A stretch of 64,000 bases of DNA from Muribaculaceae bacterium (GCA_014867205.1 WGUO01000017.1:14089-78088); one strand, 5' to 3'; counted from the stretch's first letter, positions 8,478 to 15,553 are shown. Numbers and translations are program-made. Notes: generated from the sequence alone by a model not told the origin.

Positions 8478-9347
8478 TTAGCCGATTGTATGGTTAGCGA
8501 TGAGTTCCTTGATGAGTGTCTCGATCTCGGCGTCGTTGTTCTCGACGCGGCGGGCATCCTTTGCGGTGAACACCACGTTCTCGATCTGCTTCACCTTTGT
8601 GGGCGAGCCTGCGAGACCGCACTGCGAGAGGTCAGCCTCGACTGCCTCGGCTGTCCATTCGCCGATGTTGAGGTAGGGGCGCTTTGCAAGCATCTCCTGC
8701 TTTTTCTCGTCGCCTGCGGCCTCTGAGGGAACGCATGCGTATTTGAATTTCTGGAGGTTCTTGGCGTTGCGGGGACGGCATGCGTCGGCCGAGCCGTTTA
8801 CGGTCACAACCAACGGCAGCGGGGCCTTTACTGTCTCTACACCGCTTTCTATGCGGCGCTTCACGAGTGCCTTGCCATCCTTTACCTCGATAATGTCCTC
8901 GGCGTAGGTCACCTGGGGAAGGCCAAGTTTCTCGGCGATCTGGGGACCGACCTGGGCGGTGTCGCCGTCGATGGCCTGGCGGCCGCCGATAATCAGGTCA
9001 TAGTCTCCTATCTTGCGGACTGCGGCGCTGAGCGCGTATGATGTCGCGAGTGTGTCCGAGCCGGCGAACGCGCGGTCGGAAAGGACAATGCCTCCGTCGG
9101 CGCCGCGATACATGCCCTCACGCACGATCTCTGCGGCGCGGGCCGGGCCCATGGTGAGCACGGTCACCTTCGTGCCGGGATACATTTCCTTAAGTTTCAA
9201 GGCCTGCTCGAGGGCGTTGAGGTCCTCGGGGTTGAAGATTGCCGGAAGGGCGGCACGGTTGATCGTACCATCCTCTTTCATGGCATCCTTGCCGACATTG
9301 CGCGTGTCGGGAACCTGCTTGGCCAATACGATGATGTTCAAACTCAT
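8478..9347 (-). CDS. etfB: Electron transfer flavoprotein beta subunit
   Basis: This is the small subunit of the EtfAB heterodimer. The 289 residues start MSLNIIVLAKQVPDTRNVGKD and show the family core: NPEDLNALEQALKLKE, KVTVLTMGPARAAEIVREG, DTLATSYALSAAV and IIGGRQAIDGDTAQVGPQIA. The family often binds AMP or a second flavin here, which can allow electron bifurcation; the sequence alone does not decide that. It is the first gene of the operon, preceded by a -7-like TATCTTTG at 9476-9483 (minus strand) and a leader of about 120 nt with a 7-bp hairpin at 9434-9463. Confidence 0.96.
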   Translation of the reverse strand: MSLNIIVLAKQVPDTRNVGKDAMKEDGTINRAALPAIFNPEDLNALEQALKLKEMYPGTKVTVLTMGPARAAEIVREGMYRGADGGIVLSDRAFAGSDTLATSYALSAAVRKIGDYDLIIGGRQAIDGDTAQVGPQIAEKLGLPQVTYAEDIIEVKDGKALVKRRIESGVETVKAPLPLVVTVNGSADACRPRNAKNLQKFKYACVPSEAAGDEKKQEMLAKRPYLNIGEWTAEAVEADLSQCGLAGSPTKVKQIENVVFTAKDARRVENNDAEIETLIKELIANHTIG

Positions 9348-9584
9348 GTTATTGCTTTATTGCTGTTAGATTTTGTTTCTACCATTCGGAGTGCCTGCGA
9401 TCCCGTTTGCCGGTGACGCCTCGGCACACAGTCCTCCTGCCCGCAAAACACTTGACGCAGGAGCCTAATACGCCGCAAAGATAATAAAAATTTCTCATAA
9501 TCCCGCATTTTGTGCATTTTGAAGTCCTCATTAAACGCATTTTGCGCACTTTATGCTAATTTTTGTCAAAAAAGCATCCGAAAA

Positions 9585-9616
9585 TTTGGCAGTCCGAAAA
9601 TTTATGCTTAACTTTG
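9585..9616 (+). promoter_or_regulatory. tRNA-Glu promoter
   Basis: TTTG (9585-9588) is followed after 20 bp by TAACTTTG (9609-9616), a full Bacteroidota promoter. Transcription would start near 9622, leaving about 70 nt of 5' leader before the mature tRNA. The rest of the 9348-9584 gap holds only the etfB leader and A/T-rich sequence. Confidence 0.75.
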
Positions 9617-9627
9617 CACCGCAAAAC

Positions 9628-9690
9628 GGGAAAGCCACCTGCTGGCGACCCAAGCAAAAGGGAAAGCCTCTTGATGGCGACCCAAGCAAA
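9628..9690 (+). repeat. Two tandem 31-bp hairpin repeats in the pre-tRNA leader
   Basis: Copy 1 is 9628-9658 and copy 2 is 9660-9690, with a 32-bp period. Both begin GGGAAAGCC and end GGCGACCCAAGCAAA; they differ only in the loop region. Each can fold with a GGG/CCC stem, an AAA/GA internal loop and a GCC/GGC stem. They lie between the promoter and the tRNA, so they are transcribed as the 5' leader. Confidence 0.75.
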
Positions 9691-9692
9691 CC

Positions 9693-9767
9693 GGTCGATT
9701 AGTGTAGCGGTTAGCACGCCACCCTCTCACGGTGGAGACTCGGGTTCGAGTCCCGGATCGACTACCA
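9693..9767 (+). tRNA. tRNA-Glu (anticodon CTC)
   Basis: The cloverleaf is complete. The acceptor arm pairs GGTCGAT (9693-9699) with ATCGACT, with a G-U first pair. The anticodon stem CCACC/GGTGG closes the loop CTCTCAC, giving anticodon CTC at 9726-9728. The T arm reads CGGGTTCGAGTCCCG. The 3' CCA is encoded at 9765-9767. Glu-CTC decodes GAG. Confidence 0.95.
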
Positions 9768-9797
9768 AAAAGGACTGTCACCCCGACAGTCCTTTTT
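9767..9797 (+). terminator. Terminator of the tRNA-Glu gene
   Basis: A 13-bp stem AAAAAGGACTGTC (9767-9779) pairs with GACAGTCCTTTTT (9785-9797), with a 5-nt loop. The terminal T run makes it a standard intrinsic terminator. Confidence 0.85.
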
Positions 9798-9969
9798 CTC
9801 GTTTTATAAAAGCACACGCTACCCAAGACATCTCTATCCTACCTCAATTCTCCATATTTACCATATCAAGGTAAAAATGTAAAATTGTGGTAAAATATCA
9901 AGATTTGCATTCCCGATACCAGAAATATTGGATTTACACATAACAACTTCGAAAAAATAGTTCGACTGA

Positions 9970-10065
9970 ATGACCTTTAAACGAAAGCATCCTTTGGGAA
10001 AAGGAGATACCATTAATCTTGACCATCCTGATGAAACTGAAAAGGAGGAAAGAGGTGCCAAATGA
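9970..10065 (+). CDS. Candidate small protein, 31 residues, hydrophilic
   Basis: A short frame opens at ATG 9970 directly after an in-frame stop. It encodes a highly charged peptide starting MTFKRKHPLGKGDT and ending DETEKEERGAK. Its TGA at 10063-10065 overlaps the ATG of the next small frame in an ATGA junction, the usual arrangement of coupled genes. No Shine-Dalgarno sequence or promoter is evident upstream, so it may be chance or a remnant. I know no family for it. Confidence 0.3.
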   Translation: MTFKRKHPLGKGDTINLDHPDETEKEERGAK

Positions 10066-10187
10066 ATGACATCGCCAGGGCTATCGCCCCCGGGAGTAAC
10101 GATACCGACGACTCCTTCGGATGGATGATGCGCCGGCATACAGGTGTTGCGTATCTCACGGGAAATCGTTATATTTGTAGAAAATAA
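10062..10187 (+). CDS. Candidate small protein, 41 residues
   Basis: This frame starts at ATG 10062 and encodes MNDIARAIAPGSNDTDDSFG followed by a basic tail ending in ICRK. It is preceded at 10041-10047 by AAGGAGG, an unusually strong Shine-Dalgarno match for this phylum, about 14 bases before the ATG. The ATGA overlap with the 31-residue frame suggests coupled translation. The next small gene starts 11 bp after its stop. I do not recognise it; conservation would decide whether it is real. Confidence 0.4.
   Translation: MNDIARAIAPGSNDTDDSFGWMMRRHTGVAYLTGNRYICRK
10146..10177 (+). promoter_or_regulatory. Promoter of the small membrane protein gene
   Basis: A GTTG -33-like box (10146-10149) is followed after 20 bp by TATATTTG (10170-10177), an exact -7 match. 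The start would lie about 15 nt before the ATG at 10199. The box overlaps the end of the 41-residue frame. Confidence 0.6.
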
Positions 10188-10198
10188 AAGTCTAAACC

Positions 10199-10384
10199 AT
10201 GTTGACAGCACTTATCGTCGCGATTATCGTTCCAATCATCATAATGAGCCTCATTCCGGGAAAGAAGTGGCCTAAGCAAAAGAAACGGACTCCGTTGTTC
10301 AAGCACTGGAAGCCTGACGATACCGGCGGCTTGCCTTGGTTCTCTCATAAGAAACGGGCCAGAAAGAAAAAGAAGTATTTCTGA
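10199..10384 (+). CDS. Small single-span membrane protein
   Basis: This 61-residue product has one N-terminal transmembrane helix (LTALIVAIIVPIIIMSLIPG). A strongly basic tail with proline and tryptophan follows and ends in KKRARKKKKYF. The polarity implies an inside-facing, positively charged tail. Its own promoter, short leader and terminator support a real gene. Its job is unknown; such peptides often act on membrane complexes or bind nucleic acid near the membrane, but nothing here decides that. Confidence 0.6.
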   Translation: MLTALIVAIIVPIIIMSLIPGKKWPKQKKRTPLFKHWKPDDTGGLPWFSHKKRARKKKKYF

Positions 10385-10401
10385 GATGATTATGTCAAAA
10401 C

Positions 10402-10429
10402 GCCACAGCGGATTCAACTGTGGCATTTT
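10402..10429 (+). terminator. Terminator after the small membrane protein gene
   Basis: GCCACAG (10402-10408) pairs with CTGTGGC (10418-10424) and is followed by ATTTTC. It lies 17 bp after the stop codon. Confidence 0.7.
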
Positions 10430-10511
10430 CGTCTTTTATAGGATGGCTCTCCTTCCTCTTAATCGCGGATTGACATCGTATAAAACAGATTACCATGTGC
10501 CGGCATATTCC

Positions 10512-10754
10512 TAAAAAATAAAAGAGCCTATAGCGGATTACTCCGAAATAAGCATGGAACTTTGCTGCCATTTGCCAGTTTATCCGCTTGAAACGCCTTG
10601 TGTCGAGTTTCTGCCCATAATGCTACGATTTCACTACTACTTCTTCTCTCCCAAGCGTCATCACTCGAAACTTGCAAGTAGTTCTGGGGGTCATCGGCAA
10701 TTGCACCCCGCATGGACTTTCACTTTCACCACAGATCTATGACTTACCCGTCAT
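10512..10754 (-). ncRNA. Putative structured RNA downstream of the BspA-like gene
   Basis: No convincing protein is encoded here, but several helices can form. On the minus strand these are ATGAC/GTCAT (10739-10743 with 10750-10754), GGGGT/ACCCC (10687-10691 with 10705-10709), ACTACTT/AAGTAGT (10636-10642 with 10676-10682, enclosing CAAG/CTTG), and GAAAC/GTTTC (10590-10594 with 10607-10611). A 7-bp helix joins 10532-10538 to 10582-10588. A CGGA-GUAA-UCCG hairpin with a GNRA loop (10534-10545) is possible only on the minus strand and competes with that 7-bp helix. A T-rich run (10512-10524) would end the RNA. I could not match it to RNase P, tmRNA, 6S or a group II intron. Confidence 0.4.
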
Positions 10755-10756
10755 AC

Positions 10757-10797
10757 AAATCAGCAGGGAACGTATTACTTACGCTCCCTGCTGATTT
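10757..10797. terminator. Strong hairpin at the end of the BspA-like gene
   Basis: Arms 10757-10774 and 10780-10797 form 18 bp with one mismatch and a 5-nt loop, 19 bp beyond the BspA stop codon. The plus-strand side is followed by TTTTGGTATTATTTT, the minus-strand side only by a weak T run. It may end transcription, or separate the mRNA from the structured RNA behind it. Confidence 0.6.
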
Positions 10798-10815
10798 TGG
10801 TATTATTTTGGAAGG

Positions 10816-12216
10816 TTACTTCACAATCATTCGCTTGGCTGTGTTGCCCTGACGGACTATGTAGATTCCGGAAGGAAGAGTTTCAAGAGTGTTAGCTACC
10901 TTCACACCGCTAAGGTCATAAACCTCCACAGGTACATTAGGATCAATTTCGCCCAACACATCCTCTATGCCGGAGAAATCTTTCTCCTTGATATTGCTAA
11001 AAAATCTCCATGGATGAGATAAAGATGCCCTGTCAAGACCACCAATAGCCACATATAGCGTAGCCTTTCTATATGTAACATCACTAAAAATAGACTCAGC
11101 TCCGAAGACAGGCTCTGTTGTATCGTAATTTACTTCAACCAAATTTTCACAATCATCAAAAGCTTCAATCTGGATTGAGGTCACGGAGTTAGGAATAGTC
11201 AACGAGATTAGTCCGCTGCAGTTGGCAAAAGCACTAACGCCAATTGAAGTGACAGAATTGGGAATGGTCAATGAAGTCAGACCTTCACATACACCAAATG
11301 CACCGTCACCAATAATGGTGACCGATGTGGGTATAGTCAACGACGTCAGGCCACTACAATAATAGAAAGAATCTTTGCCAATTACAGTGACCGTATCGGG
11401 GAGGGTCAATGAAGTCATTCCGTTGCAAAAAGCAAACGCACTGTCGCTGATTTCAGTGATTGAGTTTGGGATTGTCACAGACGTAATATTTAGACATTGC
11501 TTGAAAGCTGCACGCCCGATAAAAGATACCGAGTTGGGAATAGTTACTGAAGTCAGACCGGTGCAGCCGTAAAAGGCATAATTGCAGATTGAGGTAACCG
11601 TTTCCGGGAATTCAATACTCGTTACTTCTTCATCATTTAAGTAAAGATGGTTTGCATAAGATAACGGATTAGCACTTTCACCTTCGAAATCTATCTGACA
11701 CCAAGACTCAAGATCCGTTATATTAACCGCAGTTAGGCGTTGACAATCAAAGAAAGCAGCTCGACCAATAAAGGTGACCGAACTTGGGATGGTCACAGAC
11801 GTAAGAAGGCGAGAATTCTGGAATGCATAACGACCAATAGAGGTAACCGAGTTAGGTAAGGTCACAGAGTCCATTGCACGAATATAGGCAAATGCCCACT
11901 CACCTATTGTAGTAACAGTATTGGGGATAGACACCGAGGATAGACTGTAACAGTCATAAAAAGCATAGTCTCCAATTGAGGTGACGGTATATTCACTATC
12001 GCCATCTTTTGCTATGGCAGGGATTCTCAAATCACCAGAAACCTCATTGCCGGCGACTCTATCGCCCCCATCCTTGGTTTTACAAGTCTTGGCTTCTTCG
12101 TCGATTACGGTGTACATAAGAGTCTTGCCTTCGTAGGTATACGTGAAGTCGCGGGCCAATGATGGGAGTGCTGGCAACAAGGCCAGACTAAGGAGTAGTA
12201 AGTGCAGTTGCTTCAT
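10816..12216 (-). CDS. BspA-family leucine-rich-repeat surface protein with Por-type C-terminal tail
   Basis: The 466-residue product has a signal peptide (MKQLHLLLLSLALLPALPSLA) and a long array of BspA/TpLRR-type leucine-rich repeats (about 85-385). The repeat unit is AF..C..L.S.TIPNSVT.IG, for example LTSVTIPNSVSFIGRAAF. The last 50 residues (VPVEVYDLSGVKV then LPSGIYIVRQGNTAKRMIVK) resemble the C-terminal sorting domain recognised by the type IX secretion system. BspA-like proteins bind host proteins or other bacteria in some species. The gene is less GC-rich than its neighbours and is preceded by a long structured leader with a terminator, which suggests attenuation control. Confidence 0.88.
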   Translation of the reverse strand: MKQLHLLLLSLALLPALPSLARDFTYTYEGKTLMYTVIDEEAKTCKTKDGGDRVAGNEVSGDLRIPAIAKDGDSEYTVTSIGDYAFYDCYSLSSVSIPNTVTTIGEWAFAYIRAMDSVTLPNSVTSIGRYAFQNSRLLTSVTIPSSVTFIGRAAFFDCQRLTAVNITDLESWCQIDFEGESANPLSYANHLYLNDEEVTSIEFPETVTSICNYAFYGCTGLTSVTIPNSVSFIGRAAFKQCLNITSVTIPNSITEISDSAFAFCNGMTSLTLPDTVTVIGKDSFYYCSGLTSLTIPTSVTIIGDGAFGVCEGLTSLTIPNSVTSIGVSAFANCSGLISLTIPNSVTSIQIEAFDDCENLVEVNYDTTEPVFGAESIFSDVTYRKATLYVAIGGLDRASLSHPWRFFSNIKEKDFSGIEDVLGEIDPNVPVEVYDLSGVKVANTLETLPSGIYIVRQGNTAKRMIVK

Positions 12217-12270
12217 ATTTGAATTACTGATGCCTCGGTCTTCCCCTCGTCGGCTTTTAGTGTGGATATG

Positions 12271-12308
12271 AAAAAAGCGTAGGAATCTGTATCGTTGTCG
12301 TCCTACAC
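12271..12308 (-). terminator. Intrinsic terminator inside the BspA leader
   Basis: On the minus strand GTGTAGGA (12301-12308) pairs with TCCTACGC (12277-12284) over 8 bp including one U-G pair, with a 16-nt loop, followed at once by TTTTTT (12271-12276). It lies 55 nt before the BspA start codon, so read-through would be needed to express the gene. Confidence 0.7.
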
Positions 12309-12586
12309 TTCGAGGCTTCTCGCATTGCCCTACCTATGTCAGACGGCAACGCAGAAGCCCACGCATGTATATGCAATCATAACTCCCGGCTATATCTTTC
12401 GCAAGATATTCTGCCGGAGGCACGATAATTACATATCAATGGGCATCTATCGTTGCTCCATCCTCAACATAGGTATGAAATTTTGCGAGAATTTCGAAGT
12501 GTCAAGAATCAGCGCGGATAAACGCTTTATATTTTACAGCCTCACTCTCCTTAGTTTCCCCTCCGGGATTCCATGTGACAGTTGGC
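12271..12586 (-). promoter_or_regulatory. Structured 5' leader RNA of the BspA-like gene, riboswitch-like
   Basis: On the minus strand this run folds into successive helices. They are GAAATT/AATTTC (12477-12482 with 12490-12495), ACGATA/TATCGT (12422-12427 with 12448-12453) and a two-part hairpin. The two-part hairpin joins 12383-12390 to 12413-12419 and 12392-12398 to 12403-12409, capped by a GCGA tetraloop. A roughly 15-bp helix (12314-12329 with 12345-12359) and a terminator follow. G-U pairs and the GNRA loop are valid only on the minus strand. The 8-mer CAACGATA occurs both in the first helix and in the terminator loop. No protein frame and no second promoter lie between here and the start codon. 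Confidence 0.6.
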
Positions 12587-12591
12587 TAAAG

Positions 12592-12622
12592 CAAATTTAC
12601 AAAAAGTTTTTCATTCGGCAAT
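12592..12622 (-). promoter_or_regulatory. Promoter of the BspA leader RNA
   Basis: On the minus strand TAAATTTG (12592-12599) matches the -7 consensus, with an ATTG -33-like box (12619-12622) 19 bp upstream. Transcription would start near 12586, about 370 nt before the BspA ATG. Confidence 0.6.
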
Positions 12623-12765
12623 AAGTTTGGCTCGATTTGTCTCTTAATTTTTTATGCCTCGAACTGCGCAATGAACTTACGTGGTCCATTTCAATTTAGA
12701 TATCATTATTCTGTTCAATGACAATTAACCCGATTGTACCTTACAAAGTGCAAATTCTAATTTTC

Positions 12766-12808
12766 AACCATGCAAGGTCTATTTTTACAAATTGTACCTT
12801 GCATGGTT
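12766..12808. promoter_or_regulatory. Operator-like inverted repeat upstream of the ATPase gene
   Basis: AACCATGCAAGGT (12766-12778) and ACCTTGCATGGTT (12796-12808) are perfect 13-bp inverted repeats separated by 17 bp. The right arm lies within ATTGTACCTTGC; a related ATTGTACCTTAC occurs at 12734-12745. The element lies 39 bp before the -7-like box TAACTTTG (12847-12854). It could be a repressor site or a hairpin in a longer leader. Confidence 0.45.
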
Positions 12809-12872
12809 TATTTTGCAATTATTATCCTTACTTGGATTATTTTTATTAACTTTGCTGAAAATAACTGTTCAT

Positions 12873-14066
12873 ATGGAAGTACTGACATACCGCTACAAAA
12901 AACTACTGGCTCAGACCGATGCCAAGATACATCGCCATCTATTCTATGAAATCGACTGGACCCAACCTCTTATTGGAATAAAGGGACAGCGTGGTGTCGG
13001 AAAAACCACCATGATGATGCAGCGCATCAAAGAAAGCGATCCCTCTGGAGAAAATTCATTCTATGCATCACTTGACAATCTATGGTTTGCAGACCATACG
13101 CTCATAGATTTTGCCGAGCAAATGGTAAAAATGGGTGTCTCACACCTCTATCTTGACGAAGTGCATAAATTCCCCGGCTGGGAACGACAGATTAAAAACA
13201 TCAATGATTCTTATCCGGAACTCACAGTGGTCTTCACAAGTTCATCACTATTGGAGGTTGACCATTCGATAGGAGATCTATCACGCAGAGTTTCTCTGCA
13301 TCATTTGCCTGGCCTGTCATTCCGTGAATTCCTTATGTTCGAAGGCATAGACGCCGGACATAAACTCGCCCTGTCTGATATCCTGTATTCTCACGAATCA
13401 ATCGCACCATCCATTGCCGGCAGAATTAAAGTGCTTCCTATGTTCAAGTCCTTTATGGGAAAGGGGTTCTACCCCTTCTACCGCAATATGCGTCCGACAG
13501 ACTACCACAACCGGCTTCAGCAGATTGTCTCTACTGTAATCGAATCTGACATTCCTGCTGTGGAGAAAAAAATTGAATATGAGACCCTGCTCAAAGCAAA
13601 ACGTCTAGTGACGATAATCGCAGCTTCATTGCCGTATATACCTAATATCGCTACATTGGCAGGTCTGATGGGAACAAACCGCAATCAACTCCTAAAACTC
13701 TTCGACCTGCTTGACCGCGCGGGCATCATCAGGCAGTTCTTCTCAAGTGTAAAAAATCCCAAAAGTCTTGGAAAACCTCAAAAAATACTCCTTAATAACT
13801 CTTCTCTTATGCATGCTCTGGAAAATCCTCAGATCGGGGCTTCTCGGGAAAGCACCTTTGCATCCCTTTTAAGTGTCGACCACGAGGTGGGGTTTGCTAA
13901 AGATGGTGATTTCTTGGTAGATGGGCGTTATCTGTTTGAGGTTGGAGGCAAAGGCAAAGGCTTCGCTCAAATTCGCAACATCCCTGACAGTTTCGTAGTA
14001 GCAGACGACATTGAGTTAGGTTTCGAGAACAAGATTCCCCTCTGGCTCTTTGGATTTCTCTACTGA
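12873..14066 (+). CDS. AAA-type ATP-binding protein with DUF4143 domain
   Basis: The 397-residue product starts at MEVLTYRYKKLLAQTDAK; I prefer ATG 12873, which lies 19 bp after a TAACTTTG -7 box, over an upstream frame opening. It has a Walker A motif GQRGVGKTTM (near 40), a Walker B motif HLYLDEVHKF and a sensor-like VVFTSSSLLE. The C-terminal half is the DUF4143 region, with a winged-helix-like segment (YIPNIATLAGLMGTNRNQLL) and a restriction-endonuclease-like tail (FLVDGRYLFEVGG). Proteins of this family are common, often horizontally moved, and their role is unclear. Base composition is more A/T-rich than in flanking genes. Confidence 0.85.
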   Translation: MEVLTYRYKKLLAQTDAKIHRHLFYEIDWTQPLIGIKGQRGVGKTTMMMQRIKESDPSGENSFYASLDNLWFADHTLIDFAEQMVKMGVSHLYLDEVHKFPGWERQIKNINDSYPELTVVFTSSSLLEVDHSIGDLSRRVSLHHLPGLSFREFLMFEGIDAGHKLALSDILYSHESIAPSIAGRIKVLPMFKSFMGKGFYPFYRNMRPTDYHNRLQQIVSTVIESDIPAVEKKIEYETLLKAKRLVTIIAASLPYIPNIATLAGLMGTNRNQLLKLFDLLDRAGIIRQFFSSVKNPKSLGKPQKILLNNSSLMHALENPQIGASRESTFASLLSVDHEVGFAKDGDFLVDGRYLFEVGGKGKGFAQIRNIPDSFVVADDIELGFENKIPLWLFGFLY

Positions 14067-14159
14067 CAAATTAAAGTGAGGCTGAAACATAGAATAGCCT
14101 AAAAGTTAAATCGGCAATATGCAGATTGCACTCGGATAACATGGTAAATCTCGCTGATT

Positions 14160-14191
14160 GTTGCTTTTATCTATATTATTTGTTAAATTTG
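14160..14191 (+). promoter_or_regulatory. Promoter of the TPR/PD40 protein gene
   Basis: A GTTG -33-like box (14160-14163), 20 bp, then TAAATTTG (14184-14191). Transcription would start about 38 nt before the ATG at 14235. Confidence 0.65.
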
Positions 14192-14234
14192 CGACAATTA
14201 GCATCGATACACCTTTAATTTGAGCAATATTTTG

Positions 14235-15470
14235 ATGAATAAACTGTTTTCGGCCTTGGCCGGTCCGGCATGCGTCGCCGCTCTTCTTGTCCTTCACGCG
14301 CCGGCTGCCTCGGCACAGAGCGCCGACGACCTTCTCTCGCAGGGCCGCGAGGCTTATCTTGACTACCGGTTCGACGACGCTGCCCGTCTCTACGCGCAGG
14401 CCAAGAAGAAGGCCCGCAGGGCCGACGAGTTCTTCGCCGACAAATATGACGAGTACAGCAATCAGCTGACATTGGCGCGCAACTTCCTGGAGCGCGTTGA
14501 GAAGATACAGATCATCGACAGCATCACCGTGCCGCGACGTGAGTTCTTCAAGGCTTACCGATTGCCGGCATCGGCCGGTTCGCTGAGGGGTGCCGACGCT
14601 CTCCCCGGCAAACGGACAGACAATGTCGACTACGTATTCACCAACGAGGGCGAGGACTATAAGGTGTGGGCCGAGCCGGACACAACCGGCTACATGCACC
14701 TCGTGGAGTCGTCACGGCTCACCGACGGCTCGTGGAGCGACCCCTCTCCCCTCTCCGACGAACTGTCGGAGGACTGCGACGCGATTTATCCCTTCATGAT
14801 GTCTGACGGCGTCACGCTCTATTACGCCGACAACGGCGAGAACTCCTTAGGCGGCTACGACATCATGGTCGCCACTCGCGACGCGGCCGACGGGTCATTC
14901 CTCCAGCCCTCAAACCTCGGCTTCCCGTACAACTCGCCCTACGACGACTACCTGCTGGCCATCGACGAGCTCAACGGCGTGGGCTGGTGGGCCACAGACC
15001 GCAACCAACTCGATGACGAACTGACCGTATATGTGTTCGTCACTAACGATCTGCGCACCAACTACTCGCCCGACGAGGATGACGTAGTGGCCTTCGCCCG
15101 CATCGACGACTATATAGCCACCCAGCCCGAGGATGGAGACTATGAGGATCTGCTCGCCACAATCCGCGCCATCGACCCGGAGGCCCGGACCAAGAAACAG
15201 GAGTTTACCCTCGCCGCACCCGGCGGCAAGATTTACCATCGCTACGATGAGTTGCCCAATGCAGAGGCGCGCGGCGCCGTGAAGCGATACCTCTCGGCTG
15301 CCCAGGAACTCGCTGAAGCCGAGTCCAACCTCTCCGACCAGCGCCGCCGCTACGCCGAGTCGCGCTCGGAGTCGCTCGGCCGACAGATAGCACAGGCCGA
15401 GGCACGCATCGAGAAGACTCGCTCCGATGTGGTCCGGCTTCGCTCCGAGGCCTACAAGGTCATCAAGTGA
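14235..15470 (+). CDS. Periplasmic TPR and PD40 beta-propeller-like protein
   Basis: I start this at ATG 14235 (MNKLFSALAG), giving 411 residues with a signal peptide ending near AASAQ. A TPR-like helical segment follows (LLSQGREAYLDYRFDDAARL). The centre shows PD40-type propeller strands with CDAIYPFMMSDGVTLYYADN, GGYDIMVATRD and GVGWWATDRN. The C-terminal third is helical and charged, ending in a coiled coil (RRRYAESRSESLGRQIAQAE). Related TPR-PD40 proteins in Bacteroidota often carry an OmpA domain and some belong to type IX secretion; here no OmpA domain is present. The exact role is unknown; a periplasmic scaffold is likely. Confidence 0.8.
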   Translation: MNKLFSALAGPACVAALLVLHAPAASAQSADDLLSQGREAYLDYRFDDAARLYAQAKKKARRADEFFADKYDEYSNQLTLARNFLERVEKIQIIDSITVPRREFFKAYRLPASAGSLRGADALPGKRTDNVDYVFTNEGEDYKVWAEPDTTGYMHLVESSRLTDGSWSDPSPLSDELSEDCDAIYPFMMSDGVTLYYADNGENSLGGYDIMVATRDAADGSFLQPSNLGFPYNSPYDDYLLAIDELNGVGWWATDRNQLDDELTVYVFVTNDLRTNYSPDEDDVVAFARIDDYIATQPEDGDYEDLLATIRAIDPEARTKKQEFTLAAPGGKIYHRYDELPNAEARGAVKRYLSAAQELAEAESNLSDQRRRYAESRSESLGRQIAQAEARIEKTRSDVVRLRSEAYKVIK

Positions 15471-15507
15471 TACATATACTTTTCAACCTAACATAACCAT
15501 CATCCCT

Positions 15508-15529
15508 CCCCGGCCCTCTGAGGCCGGGG
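15508..15529. other. GC-rich hairpin between the PD40 gene and cstA
   Basis: CCCCGGCC (15508-15515) pairs perfectly with GGCCGGGG (15522-15529) around a 6-nt loop. It lacks a T run, so it may be a weak terminator, an mRNA-stabilising hairpin or part of cstA control. Confidence 0.4.
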
Positions 15530-15553
15530 TCTTAACCTTAAAATCCATCTGAA

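Noticed and set aside
9858..10211. 117-codon frame on the minus strand opposite the small ORFs
   Set aside because: No start signal or promoter; the plus-strand small ORFs have better initiation signals. I keep some doubt because neither side is proven.
10528..10713. 61-codon frame on the minus strand inside the structured RNA
   Set aside because: It covers the helices exactly and is more simply explained as an RNA; codon bias is unlike nearby genes.
10512..10754. RNase P RNA, tmRNA, 6S RNA or group II intron fragment
   Set aside because: A GAAAGUCC string recalls RNase P, but the other conserved regions are missing; no tRNA-like ends for tmRNA; no domain V hairpin or reverse transcriptase for a group II intron.
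12295..12624. 109-codon frame on the plus strand upstream of the ATPase
   Set aside because: It lies opposite the structured BspA leader, has no promoter or ribosome site and no recognisable protein features.
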